From assembly GCF_014395225.1 (NCBI RefSeq), contig NZ_CP060723.1, forward strand, positions 1,054,001 through 1,118,000: a DNA stretch of 64,000 bases, in the 5' to 3' direction. Below the pieces are notes generated by a model. The model was given only the letters and a program-made list of their open reading frames with translations. It did no database searches and was not told where the DNA came from. The DNA is from Pedobacter roseus (GTDB lineage: Bacteria; Bacteroidota; Bacteroidia; Sphingobacteriales; Sphingobacteriaceae). This document shows positions 17,378 through 27,419 of the stretch, one piece after another. Position numbers and translations under genes: made by a program. How positions within the stretch are numbered: the stretch's first letter is position 1; each line of letters opens with the position of its first letter.

Positions 17378-18424
17378 ATGAAGATGAAAACTAAAAAATA
17401 CTTTCTTAGTGTAGCTATAATGCTAACAGGCATGATGCTCGTATTGGTATCGTGTAAGAAAAATTTACCGGATAACAGGTTGTCTATTGCCAATGATAGC
17501 CAGTACACACAGTTTCTATATCAGCCAACATTGGGTAGAAATACCTTATTTACCAACAATTTTACCTACGGCAATTCAAGCAGGCCTTTGGATTTTAAAA
17601 TTGTGAATATGCGCACTTTTGGTGGCGAGCCTGCTCCCGAACTCACCAAACTTTATCCTGTTAAAGTATGGAAAACAGCTTATGATGGTACCGAAAAAAC
17701 GCTTGCCGAAATTGAGGCCAAACGCGTAATCGAAAACCACCCTTTATTTGAAGTACGTCCGCATTCCGGTGAATTTTTAATGTGGGCAGAAGCCAATTCG
17801 AACATGATTAAAGCGCAACCAGATTCGGGTTATGTTTTTGATGTAGAAATGTCGAACACCGGTGGGAGGAAATATTTTCAGAATTTCCGTCTTAGCCCAC
17901 TGCGCGAACGTCCTTATGAGCCATCACCACTTGATCCGGTTACAGGGCAGGGAACATCAACCTCTGTTAGTCCGGCAGGATTATTTATTACCGGTACAAG
18001 AACCAATCAGTTCTTATCATCGAATGATGTAGCCGTGGTGTTTAATAAACTGCCAAAAGGTTTACCAGGCTATTCAGGTCATAGCATCAGTTTCAAATTT
18101 ATAGATACGCTGGCGCAGGTTATCGATCCGAATAAGTTCGCTTTAACCGATTGGGGCAATTTGGTACATGGTTTCAATATGGTAAAAGATGCCACCAAAG
18201 TGAAGTTTGACGTGGCTTACCCTATTCCCTTAACCGCATATCCTACCAAATACACCGCAACCGATGGTGGCGCAGCAAGGGTTGTATTCAGATTCGACAG
18301 GCAGGCATTTGGCGCGGCCTTGCTCCATTGTTATCTCGCCCTAAATTTCAAGATCTACGAGGAGGGGGATTGGGAAATTATCTTTCAGTTCAAGAACGAC
18401 CGACCAAAATTTGATAACGACTGA
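17378..18424 (+). CDS. DUF5007-type lipoprotein
   Basis: A 348-residue lipoprotein (C26 in LVSCKK) resembling the DUF5007 group found in SusCD loci. Recognisable stretches are FEVRPHSGEFLMWAEANS and a C-terminal beta-rich region (YEEGDWEIIFQFKND). No catalytic motif was found; a surface glycan- or peptide-binding role is plausible from context. It starts four bases after the fasciclin gene, and its stop overlaps the SusC2 start by one base (TGATG). The DUF number is from memory of the family and should be confirmed. Confidence 0.7.
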   Translation: MKMKTKKYFLSVAIMLTGMMLVLVSCKKNLPDNRLSIANDSQYTQFLYQPTLGRNTLFTNNFTYGNSSRPLDFKIVNMRTFGGEPAPELTKLYPVKVWKTAYDGTEKTLAEIEAKRVIENHPLFEVRPHSGEFLMWAEANSNMIKAQPDSGYVFDVEMSNTGGRKYFQNFRLSPLRERPYEPSPLDPVTGQGTSTSVSPAGLFITGTRTNQFLSSNDVAVVFNKLPKGLPGYSGHSISFKFIDTLAQVIDPNKFALTDWGNLVHGFNMVKDATKVKFDVAYPIPLTAYPTKYTATDGGAARVVFRFDRQAFGAALLHCYLALNFKIYEEGDWEIIFQFKNDRPKFDND

Positions 18425-21400
18425 TGAAACAAACTAAATCCAAACAAAACATATTTCCAATGAAGTATTTTTACAGCATAGTAATTTTATTGATTTTTGG
18501 TTTGCAAAATCTCGCCCTGGCACAACAGCAAATTGCGGTTACAGGTACGGTTTATGATGGCGAATCCAAAAAGAAAGAAACCATGCCCGGCGTAAGTATT
18601 TTAAGCGCAGGCAGGGTTTTAGGTCAAACCGACGGCGATGGCCGTTACAGGGTTACCGTAGCATCAAATGCAGAAATTACCTTTAAATATTTAAGTTATG
18701 TCACCCAAATCATCAAGGTAAACGGAAGAACCACCATTAACCTTACTTTACAGGGCGATAACGCTACCCTTAAAGAGGTTACGGTTACCGCTGGTTATCA
18801 AACTAAAACAAGGACTTTAACTACAGGTTCTACCGTGACTATTTCGGGTAAAGATATCCAGGGGCAGCCTGCAAGTGATATCATGTCGCTTTTACAAGGT
18901 AAAGTTGCCGGGCTTAACATTCAGAATAATACTGGTGCGCCGGGTTTCAGGGGTTCTATTACCCTACGTGGTATCTCAAACATAAACGTATCAGGTTCAG
19001 GAAGTTCGAGTTTCTTAACCCCAACTTCACCATTGTTTGTAATTGATGGCGTACCTGTTGATGACAACACCAATTATTCGTACGGCTTTCAACAGGCAGG
19101 TCCGGGTGTATCACCTATTTCTCAGATTCCACCAGAAGATATTGAAGATATTACGACATTAAAAGATGCGGCTGCTACTTCCTTATACGGATCGAGGGGT
19201 GCTTATGGGGTTATTTTAGTAACCACCAAACGCGGTAATTCTAAAGTTCCGGTAGTCCGTTATACAGGTGCATCCTTCTTTTCAATGGTTCCTCAATTGC
19301 GCAGTGTTATTGGAGGTAAAGGTGAACGGCTGTTGCGGATTAATCAGATTTTGCAGAATGATACCAGTTATAATCATGCAGTAGATGGGATCAATGATAG
19401 TCCCATTTTAGCAGATAGCTTAAATGCTTACTTTAATAATTCAACAGATTGGCAATCCTATTTTTACAGAAATACTTTCAATCAAACCCATAATGTAAGC
19501 ATTTCGGGCGGTGATGTAGCATTTAACTATAAAGTAGGTTTAGGTGCCTATGATGAGACGGGAATCCAGGAGAATACAGGTTATTCGAGGTATAACCTTA
19601 ACATGAATATGCAATACAATCCTACACCTAAATTTAAGTTATATGGTCAATTGCAAAATTCAATCCAAAAACAACAGGTCGGCAGCGGCAACGGTTTCTT
19701 AAATAGTGGTTTAGCCACCACTGGCCAGGCCTCAAGCCTATTGCCTTCACCATCACTATTCTCATCGCAAAGTGGGGTACTGGCACAGCTGCAAACCGAT
19801 AATGATAATAAATCATTACAAACTTTTGCAACCATCAATGCAGAATACGAGCTTTTTAAGAATTTTAGGATAGCTACTTTCTTAAACTATACCAATAGCA
19901 CCGGTACTAAAGATAATTTTTCACCAGCGGCGTTAAATGGAAATCAATCGAAATATTATACTTATAACGATCGCGCTACTAAGTTATATAACCGTAACCA
20001 GTTCTCTTATGTATATGGTTTAAAAGATGCTGCAGGAGAAGATACGCACACCTTTAACCTTTTTGCCTTTACGGAGATCAATTCGAGCTTTTTTAAAGCC
20101 GACGCCATACTGAACGAAAGAGGGGTTAATGATCAGTTAAGAGGTCCTTTAACCAATATGACCGATTACCTGACATCTTTAGGCGGAACCATTGATTATA
20201 ACGACGCCAGGAGTGTGGCCTTTGCAGGTGCATTTTCTTATAACTATAAGCAAAAATATGTATTGGATTTTAACTATCGCTTAGATGCCAACTCGGCCAA
20301 TGGAGAAAATGCCCGTTATGTTGCCAATCCATCTTTTGCCTTAAAGTGGAACTTTAATAAAGAAAGGTTTTTGCAGAACATTAAATGGGTCGATTATGCC
20401 GACATCCGTTTAAGTTATGGCTCTAACATACAGCCGGTAGGTGGAGTTTTTGATGCCTATGGTAAATATGTGGGAGGGAACCGTTATAATAATTCCAATT
20501 CTATCATATTAGATTTAAAAAGGTTGCCAAATTTAGATTTACAACCTACAAGAGCTACCACTTATAATGCCGGTGTTGATTTTAGCTTGTTCCAAAACCG
20601 TTTTTCATTCGTTTTTGATACCTATTACAAACAAAATGATAATATTTTCAGGTATAAGGATATTTCAAGTGCCAACTCCTTCGAAACAGTTGCCTCTAAC
20701 GAAATCAGTAATGTAAACTACGGATGGGAATTTCAAACAACTGCCCGCCCATTAAATCCTACAAGCCCGTTTAAGTGGACAATATCAGGAAACTTAGCCA
20801 TCAACAGGGAAATTTTAGCACAATTGCCTGATAATTTGAGAGATTTTATTTATTATGATAAAGCCTTACAACAAGACACTTATTATCGCCTAGGAACCAA
20901 CTCGTTATCTAACTACCTATACAACACAAAAGGTGTTTACTCTACCAATGCCCAGGTACCGGTTGATCCGAATACAGGTTTGCCTTACCGCGTAGGAGGT
21001 ACCGGCCGTTTAAATTATTTTAAGGCAGGAGATCCTGTTTTTACCGATCTGGATGGAAATTATGTACTTGATGGTAATGACAGGGTGATTGCTGGTAATT
21101 CTCAGCCACAGATCACAGGAGGCTTTTATTCCTACCTGCAATGGAAAAACTGGAGTATAGAGGTAAACACGTCCTTTACCCTGGTTCGCGATATTATTAA
21201 TAACCCATTAGGTAAGCAATTACAGAACTATACCAATTTCCAGCAATTAGGCAGTTTGGTACCTCTGGATCAGCTGAACTATTGGAGTGCACCTGGCCAG
21301 AATGCAACTTATGCCAATCCTTTAGATTTTGTGCGTGCACGTATTATCGATCCTTTCAGGTTAAACCAAACGGTATTTCAGGAAGATGGCTCTTACTTCA

Positions 21401-21618
21401 AGTTAAACTCAATTAAAGTGTATTACATCTTTGATAAGAAATTTACCAGCAGGTTTGGAATGAACAGGGTAAGTATCAATGTTACTGCGGCAAACCTTGG
21501 TTTTATCACACGTTACTCCGGGCCAAACCCTGAAAATGTGACCAGTTTAGGTAGAGATGACTCAGGGGGTTATCCTTCTCCAAAGCAGTTTACATTAGGT
21601 TTAAACATTGAGTTTTAA
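18424..21618 (+). CDS. SusC/RagA-type TonB-linked outer membrane protein 2
   Basis: A 1064-residue SusC protein with the full architecture: signal peptide (ending LALAQQQ), a CarboxypepD_reg-like domain (VTGTVYDGESKKKETMPGVS), a region near LKEVTVTAGYQ, the plug (MSLLQGKVAGLNIQNNTGAPG; VFVIDGVPVDD-type loop) and a barrel ending FTLGLNIEF. An internal ATG at 18463 would give a shorter, more typical signal peptide; the ATG at 18424 overlaps the upstream stop. It is not a close copy of SusC1, so the two systems probably take up different ligands. Confidence 0.95.
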   Translation: MKQTKSKQNIFPMKYFYSIVILLIFGLQNLALAQQQIAVTGTVYDGESKKKETMPGVSILSAGRVLGQTDGDGRYRVTVASNAEITFKYLSYVTQIIKVNGRTTINLTLQGDNATLKEVTVTAGYQTKTRTLTTGSTVTISGKDIQGQPASDIMSLLQGKVAGLNIQNNTGAPGFRGSITLRGISNINVSGSGSSSFLTPTSPLFVIDGVPVDDNTNYSYGFQQAGPGVSPISQIPPEDIEDITTLKDAAATSLYGSRGAYGVILVTTKRGNSKVPVVRYTGASFFSMVPQLRSVIGGKGERLLRINQILQNDTSYNHAVDGINDSPILADSLNAYFNNSTDWQSYFYRNTFNQTHNVSISGGDVAFNYKVGLGAYDETGIQENTGYSRYNLNMNMQYNPTPKFKLYGQLQNSIQKQQVGSGNGFLNSGLATTGQASSLLPSPSLFSSQSGVLAQLQTDNDNKSLQTFATINAEYELFKNFRIATFLNYTNSTGTKDNFSPAALNGNQSKYYTYNDRATKLYNRNQFSYVYGLKDAAGEDTHTFNLFAFTEINSSFFKADAILNERGVNDQLRGPLTNMTDYLTSLGGTIDYNDARSVAFAGAFSYNYKQKYVLDFNYRLDANSANGENARYVANPSFALKWNFNKERFLQNIKWVDYADIRLSYGSNIQPVGGVFDAYGKYVGGNRYNNSNSIILDLKRLPNLDLQPTRATTYNAGVDFSLFQNRFSFVFDTYYKQNDNIFRYKDISSANSFETVASNEISNVNYGWEFQTTARPLNPTSPFKWTISGNLAINREILAQLPDNLRDFIYYDKALQQDTYYRLGTNSLSNYLYNTKGVYSTNAQVPVDPNTGLPYRVGGTGRLNYFKAGDPVFTDLDGNYVLDGNDRVIAGNSQPQITGGFYSYLQWKNWSIEVNTSFTLVRDIINNPLGKQLQNYTNFQQLGSLVPLDQLNYWSAPGQNATYANPLDFVRARIIDPFRLNQTVFQEDGSYFKLNSIKVYYIFDKKFTSRFGMNRVSINVTAANLGFITRYSGPNPENVTSLGRDDSGGYPSPKQFTLGLNIEF

Positions 21619-21629
21619 AAATTAGACAG

Positions 21630-23171
21630 ATGAAAAATACAAAATACATAATTCTGATTGCTGCACTGGTTTTTACTGCCTTTGGCTGCAAAAAATTTCT
21701 AAACGTAACACCAATTGAAGCACAGAGTGGAAATAACTTTTGGAAAACACGTGAAGATGTAGAGGGATTTACAAACGGAATTTACTCACGGTTAAAATCA
21801 AAAGTGGCAGGTACACCAACCTTTTTTAATGAAGATGACCGCGCATTCTTCCCTGCATTAGAAATGAGGGGCAATAAGGTTGCTATAGGGAGCTTAAGTA
21901 ACGATGGCGGAAATACTTTTCTTGCACTTACAGGTAACAATATGAAATTTCTGGTTGCCAGTTCAGGAAGGTTTAATGGCATGATGAAAAACATTATGAG
22001 CTGGAAAGAATGGTACGATGTAGTGGCTGCGGCTAATATCTTGTACTTTGAAGTTGATAAAGTGCCTTCATCAAGTTTGCCCGATGCTGATAAAAAACGC
22101 TATAAAGCAGAGGCTGTTTTTTTGCGCAACCTGAGCTACATGTTTATCTGTAAGTTATTTGGCGATGCCATTTATTATACAGATGCTTACCACAGTACTC
22201 CACTTGGCAGAATATCGCAAGTAACGGTAATGAATAAATGTATTGCAGATATGACTGCAGCAAAAAATGATCTGCCAACTTTCTATAACGATGCCACATC
22301 CAATGGTTTCAGACCTACAAGAGCATCGGCAGTGGCGCTGTTAATGCATTTAAATATGTGGGCTGCAGCATGGGATACCGGAGTTAAAACCAAATATTAC
22401 GATGCGGTAAAAACACTGTCTGCCGAATTGGATACTTATAGTAATTATAAGATATTGCCCATTACCCCTGCCAACACCCTTAAAATTTTTAAAGGAAGAA
22501 GTTCTGAAAATCTGTTCGGTATTTTACAGGATTTTAATTATGGAGAAGGATTTTCTTTGCCTGCAAGTATGTCATTTTACTTATCACATTACCCATATCA
22601 GGGCAATGTAACCAAAACGCAAAGTTCTATAGCTTATTCAACCGAATATATCCGTAAACTTTATCCTCCGGGATCTGCAGATGCAAGGATAACTACCTGG
22701 TTTGAAAACTATGATGCTCAGGGGGGAGCTTTCCAGTTCAAAAAATTTGCAAATATTTATTCAACCGGATCGGGTAGTGCCATATCCATCACAAGTGATG
22801 ATAGTGCCATCATTTTCAGGTTACCTGATTGCTATTTGTTAACTGCTGAAGCACTTGCAGAGCTTGGCGACGAAAGCGGCGCGAGAGATTTTGCAAACAG
22901 GGTAACCGTAGCCGCCAATGCACCAATGATTACGCAAAGCGGACAGGATTTAAAAGATGAGATTTATAAAGAAAGGTGCAGGGAGCTAATTGGCGAAGGG
23001 CAGTTCTTTTTCGATCTGGTAAGAACAAAGAGGGTACTGAATTCCGATTTCACCAATGCGCCTATATCGGTAGCTAACCTCAATGCAGGTGCATGGACAT
23101 GGCCGCTTACCATTACTGCTGCCGAGCGTAGTGCAAACCCAGGTTTAATTGGTAATAATTTTTGGAACTAA
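21630..23171 (+). CDS. SusD/RagB-family lipoprotein 2
   Basis: A 513-residue SusD-type lipoprotein (C20 in AFGCKK). FWKTREDVEGFTNGIYSRL, VFLRNLSYMFICKLFGD and the C-terminal EIYKERCRELIGEGQFFFDLVRTKR are standard family features. It begins 11 bp after SusC2 and is followed within a few bases by the second fasciclin gene. Confidence 0.95.
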   Translation: MKNTKYIILIAALVFTAFGCKKFLNVTPIEAQSGNNFWKTREDVEGFTNGIYSRLKSKVAGTPTFFNEDDRAFFPALEMRGNKVAIGSLSNDGGNTFLALTGNNMKFLVASSGRFNGMMKNIMSWKEWYDVVAAANILYFEVDKVPSSSLPDADKKRYKAEAVFLRNLSYMFICKLFGDAIYYTDAYHSTPLGRISQVTVMNKCIADMTAAKNDLPTFYNDATSNGFRPTRASAVALLMHLNMWAAAWDTGVKTKYYDAVKTLSAELDTYSNYKILPITPANTLKIFKGRSSENLFGILQDFNYGEGFSLPASMSFYLSHYPYQGNVTKTQSSIAYSTEYIRKLYPPGSADARITTWFENYDAQGGAFQFKKFANIYSTGSGSAISITSDDSAIIFRLPDCYLLTAEALAELGDESGARDFANRVTVAANAPMITQSGQDLKDEIYKERCRELIGEGQFFFDLVRTKRVLNSDFTNAPISVANLNAGAWTWPLTITAAERSANPGLIGNNFWN

Positions 23172-23176
23172 TAGAT

Positions 23177-23926
23177 ATGATGATGAAAAAGAATTATAAA
23201 ACACTGCTGTTTTTAGTAATCTGCGTATTATCAGTTTTAACCGGCTGTAAAAAATACTACATGGAAACGGGAGTACATGAAGCAAAGTATAATGGCAATA
23301 TTATGCAGTACATGGAAGAAAAGAAACCATTTTTCGATTCAACCCTAACGGTGATTAAACTTGCCGGTTTGGCCGATGTGATCAGCAAAGAGAACATCAC
23401 ATTTTTTGCACCGCCAAGCGGTTCGATTTTTAAATCCATTAAGGGCTTAAATGTAAGATTAAGGGTTACTGGTAAAGATACCGTTTCTCAATTATCTCAG
23501 ATTAAACCTGAAGTATGGAAGAATATATTATCACAATATATATTTAAAGGTAGCAACCGCTTAAAAGATTATCCTCAGCGTGATACTTTATCTTACCTCG
23601 CTTTTCCTGGTCAGGGTTATACCTCTTATAGTGGCAGGATTATGAATATTGGGGTGGTTTTTAATGATGCAGTGGTGTATAGCGATAAAGGCGAAGAACT
23701 TTCGAGGGTAGCTTATGCTGGTTACCGCCAATTGTATCTTGCCTATATTCCCGATCTGTCTAATCCTCAGGTATCATTGATCAACATTCCGATTGCTACC
23801 TCAGATATTCAGCCCACTAATGGCGTTTTGCATGTGCTAACCAAGATCAGGCATAATTTCGGCTTTAACACCAATGTTTTTATCGAGCAGGCCATATCCG
23901 CGGGTATTAATCCACCAACAAAATAG
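23177..23926 (+). CDS. Fasciclin-like lipoprotein 2
   Basis: About 249 residues with a lipobox (LTGCKK, C24). The three adjacent ATGs at 23177, 23180 and 23183 make the exact start uncertain; the frame upstream of them overlaps SusD2 and is unlikely. The sequence follows a fasciclin layout (FFDSTLTVIKLAGLADVISKENITFFAPPSGSIFKSIKGL; TNGVLHVLTKIRHNFGF) but is more diverged than fasciclin protein 1. Likely a surface accessory protein of the second SusCD pair. Confidence 0.75.
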   Translation: MMMKKNYKTLLFLVICVLSVLTGCKKYYMETGVHEAKYNGNIMQYMEEKKPFFDSTLTVIKLAGLADVISKENITFFAPPSGSIFKSIKGLNVRLRVTGKDTVSQLSQIKPEVWKNILSQYIFKGSNRLKDYPQRDTLSYLAFPGQGYTSYSGRIMNIGVVFNDAVVYSDKGEELSRVAYAGYRQLYLAYIPDLSNPQVSLINIPIATSDIQPTNGVLHVLTKIRHNFGFNTNVFIEQAISAGINPPTK

Positions 23927-23956
23927 CCCTATTATCTCATCCATAAATTGAATAAA

Positions 23957-25642
23957 ATGTTAAATAACATAAAATATAAATTTAAGCTGTTTTTGTTCGG
24001 GGCAATAGGCTTAACAACAGCTTTAGTTTCTTGCCAAAAGGAAAAGGGCCTCGGCCAGGATCCTTATGCCGGAGGTAAGAAGCCATTGGATCTCACCTTC
24101 GTTTCCAAAACAATTGAACCAGATGTGGTAAATGCAGGAGATGTTTTAACAGTAAGGGTAAAAGGCCTGAGTAAATACATCAACGATTTTAAAGTATATG
24201 TAAACGAAATAGAAGCCGAAGTAGTTACTGCATCTACCAATGATAGTACTTTAACTTTCAAAGTTCCTTTAACGGCCAGTACAGGCAGTATGTGGATTAC
24301 TTCACAGGGACAAAGTTTTTTCGGTCCGATTGTTAAAGTGGGAGGCAAAGTAAGTGTTGATGCCAGCTGGAAAGTGATTAATGGTGCAACAAATAGCAGC
24401 AACAATGGCTTTAGCCCAAGTACCATATTCGATATTGAGGCTTTACCCGGGGGTAACTATTTTCTGGGAGGTGCCTTTAATGATTTTGAATTAAATGGAA
24501 CTGAAAAGTTACCCATCGGAGGCATTGCACAGATTTTAGGAAGTGGAGCTTACTCCACCAGTGGCGTTAATTTTGGGAAAGGAGCAGGTGGTGCCGATAA
24601 GTCAATCTATTCTATTACGCGCATCCCAACCGGATCGCAGGCTGGTAAATACATCATCGCTGGTAGTTTTACCAGTTTTAACTCTACCCGCATCAACCGT
24701 CAAACCTTAAACAATGTGGCCCGCTTAAATACCAATGGTACATTGGATAGTTTGATCCTCAGGGATGTAATTAATCCTAAACCTCAGGAGACCTATAAAA
24801 ATGGCGATACCGTTGCCGCATTTAATGCCGGTGTTGATGGCTTGGTTAGAAAAACCTTTGTATTTAACGAGCAGGTTTATCTGGTAGGTAACTTTAATAA
24901 CTACAAACGCATGTATTTGCCAAACTCCAGTTATGATGAAAAAGTGTACGACTATACACGTATGCGCCAGGTAGTAAGGGTAAATATGGATGGCACCATG
25001 GATTCGACATTCCACTACAATAAATCTACCCGTCAAAGTGCAATAGGTGCTAACGGAATTATTTTAGATGCCATGATGCAAAGCGATGGAAAGCTGATCC
25101 TGGTGGGTACATTTAGTACGTTTAATGGTACGCAGGCCAATAAAATTGTAAGGTTAAACCTTGATGGTAGTGTAGATAATAGTTTTAATGCAGGTTCTGG
25201 TGCCAATAGCGATATCATTTCGATAAGGTACAATGCTACTACCAACAAAATTGTAGTGGGAGGTACTTTCACTAGTTTTAATGGTAAAGCAGCATCAGGT
25301 ATTAACCTGTTAAATGCTGATGGCTCTAATGTAACAACCTTTACAGGTCAGCCCATTACCGGGGGCATTACCAATTTTGTGGGGCAGCTTAACAATGGGA
25401 AAATTATTGTAAGCGGCTCTTTTAATAAATATGGCGATTACCTGCGCCAGGGTTTTATGGTTTTAGAAGCCAACGGGCAGCTAGCAGTAGGGTATAACAA
25501 TACTGGTGGTTTTCAGGGGGCAATTTACGATATGGTAGAAACCTCAGTTGCTACAGGTACGCAGGTGATTTTAGTGGGCGATATCCTTCGCTTTAACGGC
25601 ACCTTACCACACAATATCATACGCCTAAATTTTGCCAATTGA
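23957..25642 (+). CDS. IPT/TIG plus delta-60-repeat lipoprotein (DUF5008-type)
   Basis: A 561-residue lipoprotein (C26 in LVSCQK). After a short linker comes an IPT/TIG-like Ig domain (IEPDVVNAGDVLTVRVKGL), then about six delta-60 repeats (DUF5122) of the form GKLILVGTFSTFNG...KIVRLNLDGSVDNSFN, expected to fold as a beta-propeller. This arrangement matches the DUF5008 group. An in-frame TTG at 23948 is less likely than the ATG used. The role is probably binding or scaffolding at the cell surface. It sits between fasciclin protein 2 and the first phosphatase-fold lipoprotein. Confidence 0.8.
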   Translation: MLNNIKYKFKLFLFGAIGLTTALVSCQKEKGLGQDPYAGGKKPLDLTFVSKTIEPDVVNAGDVLTVRVKGLSKYINDFKVYVNEIEAEVVTASTNDSTLTFKVPLTASTGSMWITSQGQSFFGPIVKVGGKVSVDASWKVINGATNSSNNGFSPSTIFDIEALPGGNYFLGGAFNDFELNGTEKLPIGGIAQILGSGAYSTSGVNFGKGAGGADKSIYSITRIPTGSQAGKYIIAGSFTSFNSTRINRQTLNNVARLNTNGTLDSLILRDVINPKPQETYKNGDTVAAFNAGVDGLVRKTFVFNEQVYLVGNFNNYKRMYLPNSSYDEKVYDYTRMRQVVRVNMDGTMDSTFHYNKSTRQSAIGANGIILDAMMQSDGKLILVGTFSTFNGTQANKIVRLNLDGSVDNSFNAGSGANSDIISIRYNATTNKIVVGGTFTSFNGKAASGINLLNADGSNVTTFTGQPITGGITNFVGQLNNGKIIVSGSFNKYGDYLRQGFMVLEANGQLAVGYNNTGGFQGAIYDMVETSVATGTQVILVGDILRFNGTLPHNIIRLNFAN

Positions 25643-25668
25643 TCAGTATAGTTTCAAACATAAAAGAG

Positions 25669-27402
25669 ATGAAAAAAGGATTTACATTAACAGCAACCTT
25701 TAAATACCTGGGCTTTTGCCTGGTATTTGGGCTATTCCTTATGGCCACCGGGTGTAATAAGGATTTTGAAAATACATTGCCACAAAATTTCAGAAACGAT
25801 ACGCTAGGTTTAGGTGCCGGTAAAAAGGTACTTTATATCGTTTTGGATGGTGTAACTGGTGCCGCAATAAAAGCATTGGCGCCCACCAATCTGGCTCAGA
25901 TTAATGCCAAAGCCACCTACACTTACGAAGGTTTGGCTGATAATAAATATAACGTAATTACCAATGCCTCGGCCTGGACAACCATGCTAACCGGTTACGA
26001 TTATACCAAACACAATGTAACCAGCGAAGATTTTTCGGGTTTAAACCTGCAAACTACCCCTACGGTTTTTACGAGGATTAAAAGTTCGCTCAATAATGCC
26101 AGAACGGTTTCAATCGCCTCAACAACCGTTTTTAATGATAAACTGGCTGGCGATGCAACTGTAAAACAAAATGTTGCAGACGATGCTGCCGTAAAAAGCG
26201 GAGTAGTTACCGAGTTAACCAGCAATAATCCATCAATGGTAGTGGCACAGTTTCACAGCGCTGAAACTGCCGGAGCAGCTAATGGCTATACCGCTGCAAC
26301 ACCTGCTTATGCGGCCGCTATAAAAAGCATAGATGGTTACATCGGCGAAATACTAACTGCGCTAAAAGCCAGAAAAGGATATTCAGGAGAGAACTGGTTG
26401 GTGGTAATTGCTTCAAATAAAGGCGGTGGCCCATCAGGCGGTGCTCCAGGTACAAATATTTTTAACGATGCTTCACGAAATGCATACATCGCTTTTTATA
26501 ACCCCCGTTTTTCGTCGGTATTGATTTCACAGCCAGACCCCAATAGCTATCCATTCGTAGGCACAGGTCCACGTTTTATTGCAACAACCAATTCTAATGT
26601 TACCGCTATTCAAAATAATACCGCGATTGGCAATTTTGGTACCACAGGCGATTTTACCTTTATGTTCAAATTTAGGGATGATTATGGGCAAGCAAATTAT
26701 TACCCAATGTTTTTGGCAAAAAGAAATGCTTTTAACTCCGTTTCATCTACCGGATGGGGCTTTTTGTTCGGCGCAAACTCCGCACAGTTAGATTGGGGTG
26801 GTACTCCACGTCCGGGTTTTGGTATTGATATACGCGATGGACGCTGGCACACTGTAGCTTTCACCATTGGCCTGTTAAACGGTGTAAGAACACTTACTTT
26901 GTATGTTGATGGGCTAACCAGATATTCAGGATCTATAAACGGAAGAAATATAGATAACAACATTCCGCTTCGGTTAGGTGGCGATGTAGGTACCAATGGC
27001 GATACACAAACCAATCTTTTAATCAGAGATGTAGCCTTGTTCAACGTAAACATGTCTGCAACTGATGTAGCCGCCATCATGAGAACGCAGATTAAACCGA
27101 GTACGCCGTTTTATAACAATTTACTAGGTTTCTGGCCAGGAAATGAAACAAGCGGAACCACGATGTTGGATCAATCGGGTAAAGGAAACAATTTTACTTA
27201 CAGCAGTAACGTAACATTTGCTGGTTTTGAAGAAATTTCGCCAAATATCTCGCCCGATATTTCTCCTGCAGCATACCTCTCTGTACCTAATGGTGTAGAT
27301 ATTCCACTACTTATTTACAATTGGTTAAATATTGCTGTTTCACCTCAATGGGGTTTAACAGGCAGGTTATATATCCCAACTGTATCATTACCGACTAATT
27401 AA
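25669..27402 (+). CDS. Alkaline-phosphatase-fold/LamG lipoprotein 1, metal site lost
   Basis: A 577-residue lipoprotein (C29 in MATGCN). The N-terminal half has the alkaline-phosphatase/phosphodiesterase fold: KVLYIVLDGV, SAWTTMLTGY, IGEILTALKARKGYSGENWLVVI. The C-terminal half is a LamG/concanavalin-like domain (DUF4983-type). The usual metal ligands are replaced: the expected SDHGG reads SNKGG (N250, K251), and the expected D-x-x-GH loop reads SAETAGAANG. It is probably a binding pseudoenzyme. A close paralogue lies two genes downstream, across the M60 peptidase. The ATG at 25669 is preferred over an in-frame TTG at 25639. Confidence 0.8.
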   Translation: MKKGFTLTATFKYLGFCLVFGLFLMATGCNKDFENTLPQNFRNDTLGLGAGKKVLYIVLDGVTGAAIKALAPTNLAQINAKATYTYEGLADNKYNVITNASAWTTMLTGYDYTKHNVTSEDFSGLNLQTTPTVFTRIKSSLNNARTVSIASTTVFNDKLAGDATVKQNVADDAAVKSGVVTELTSNNPSMVVAQFHSAETAGAANGYTAATPAYAAAIKSIDGYIGEILTALKARKGYSGENWLVVIASNKGGGPSGGAPGTNIFNDASRNAYIAFYNPRFSSVLISQPDPNSYPFVGTGPRFIATTNSNVTAIQNNTAIGNFGTTGDFTFMFKFRDDYGQANYYPMFLAKRNAFNSVSSTGWGFLFGANSAQLDWGGTPRPGFGIDIRDGRWHTVAFTIGLLNGVRTLTLYVDGLTRYSGSINGRNIDNNIPLRLGGDVGTNGDTQTNLLIRDVALFNVNMSATDVAAIMRTQIKPSTPFYNNLLGFWPGNETSGTTMLDQSGKGNNFTYSSNVTFAGFEEISPNISPDISPAAYLSVPNGVDIPLLIYNWLNIAVSPQWGLTGRLYIPTVSLPTN

Positions 27403-27419
27403 CTTTAAATATTGATAAA

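Noticed and set aside
24064..24426. 120-residue leftward frame opposite the DUF5008-type gene
   Set aside because: Hydrophobic low-complexity translation antisense to a clear lipoprotein gene; a shadow frame.
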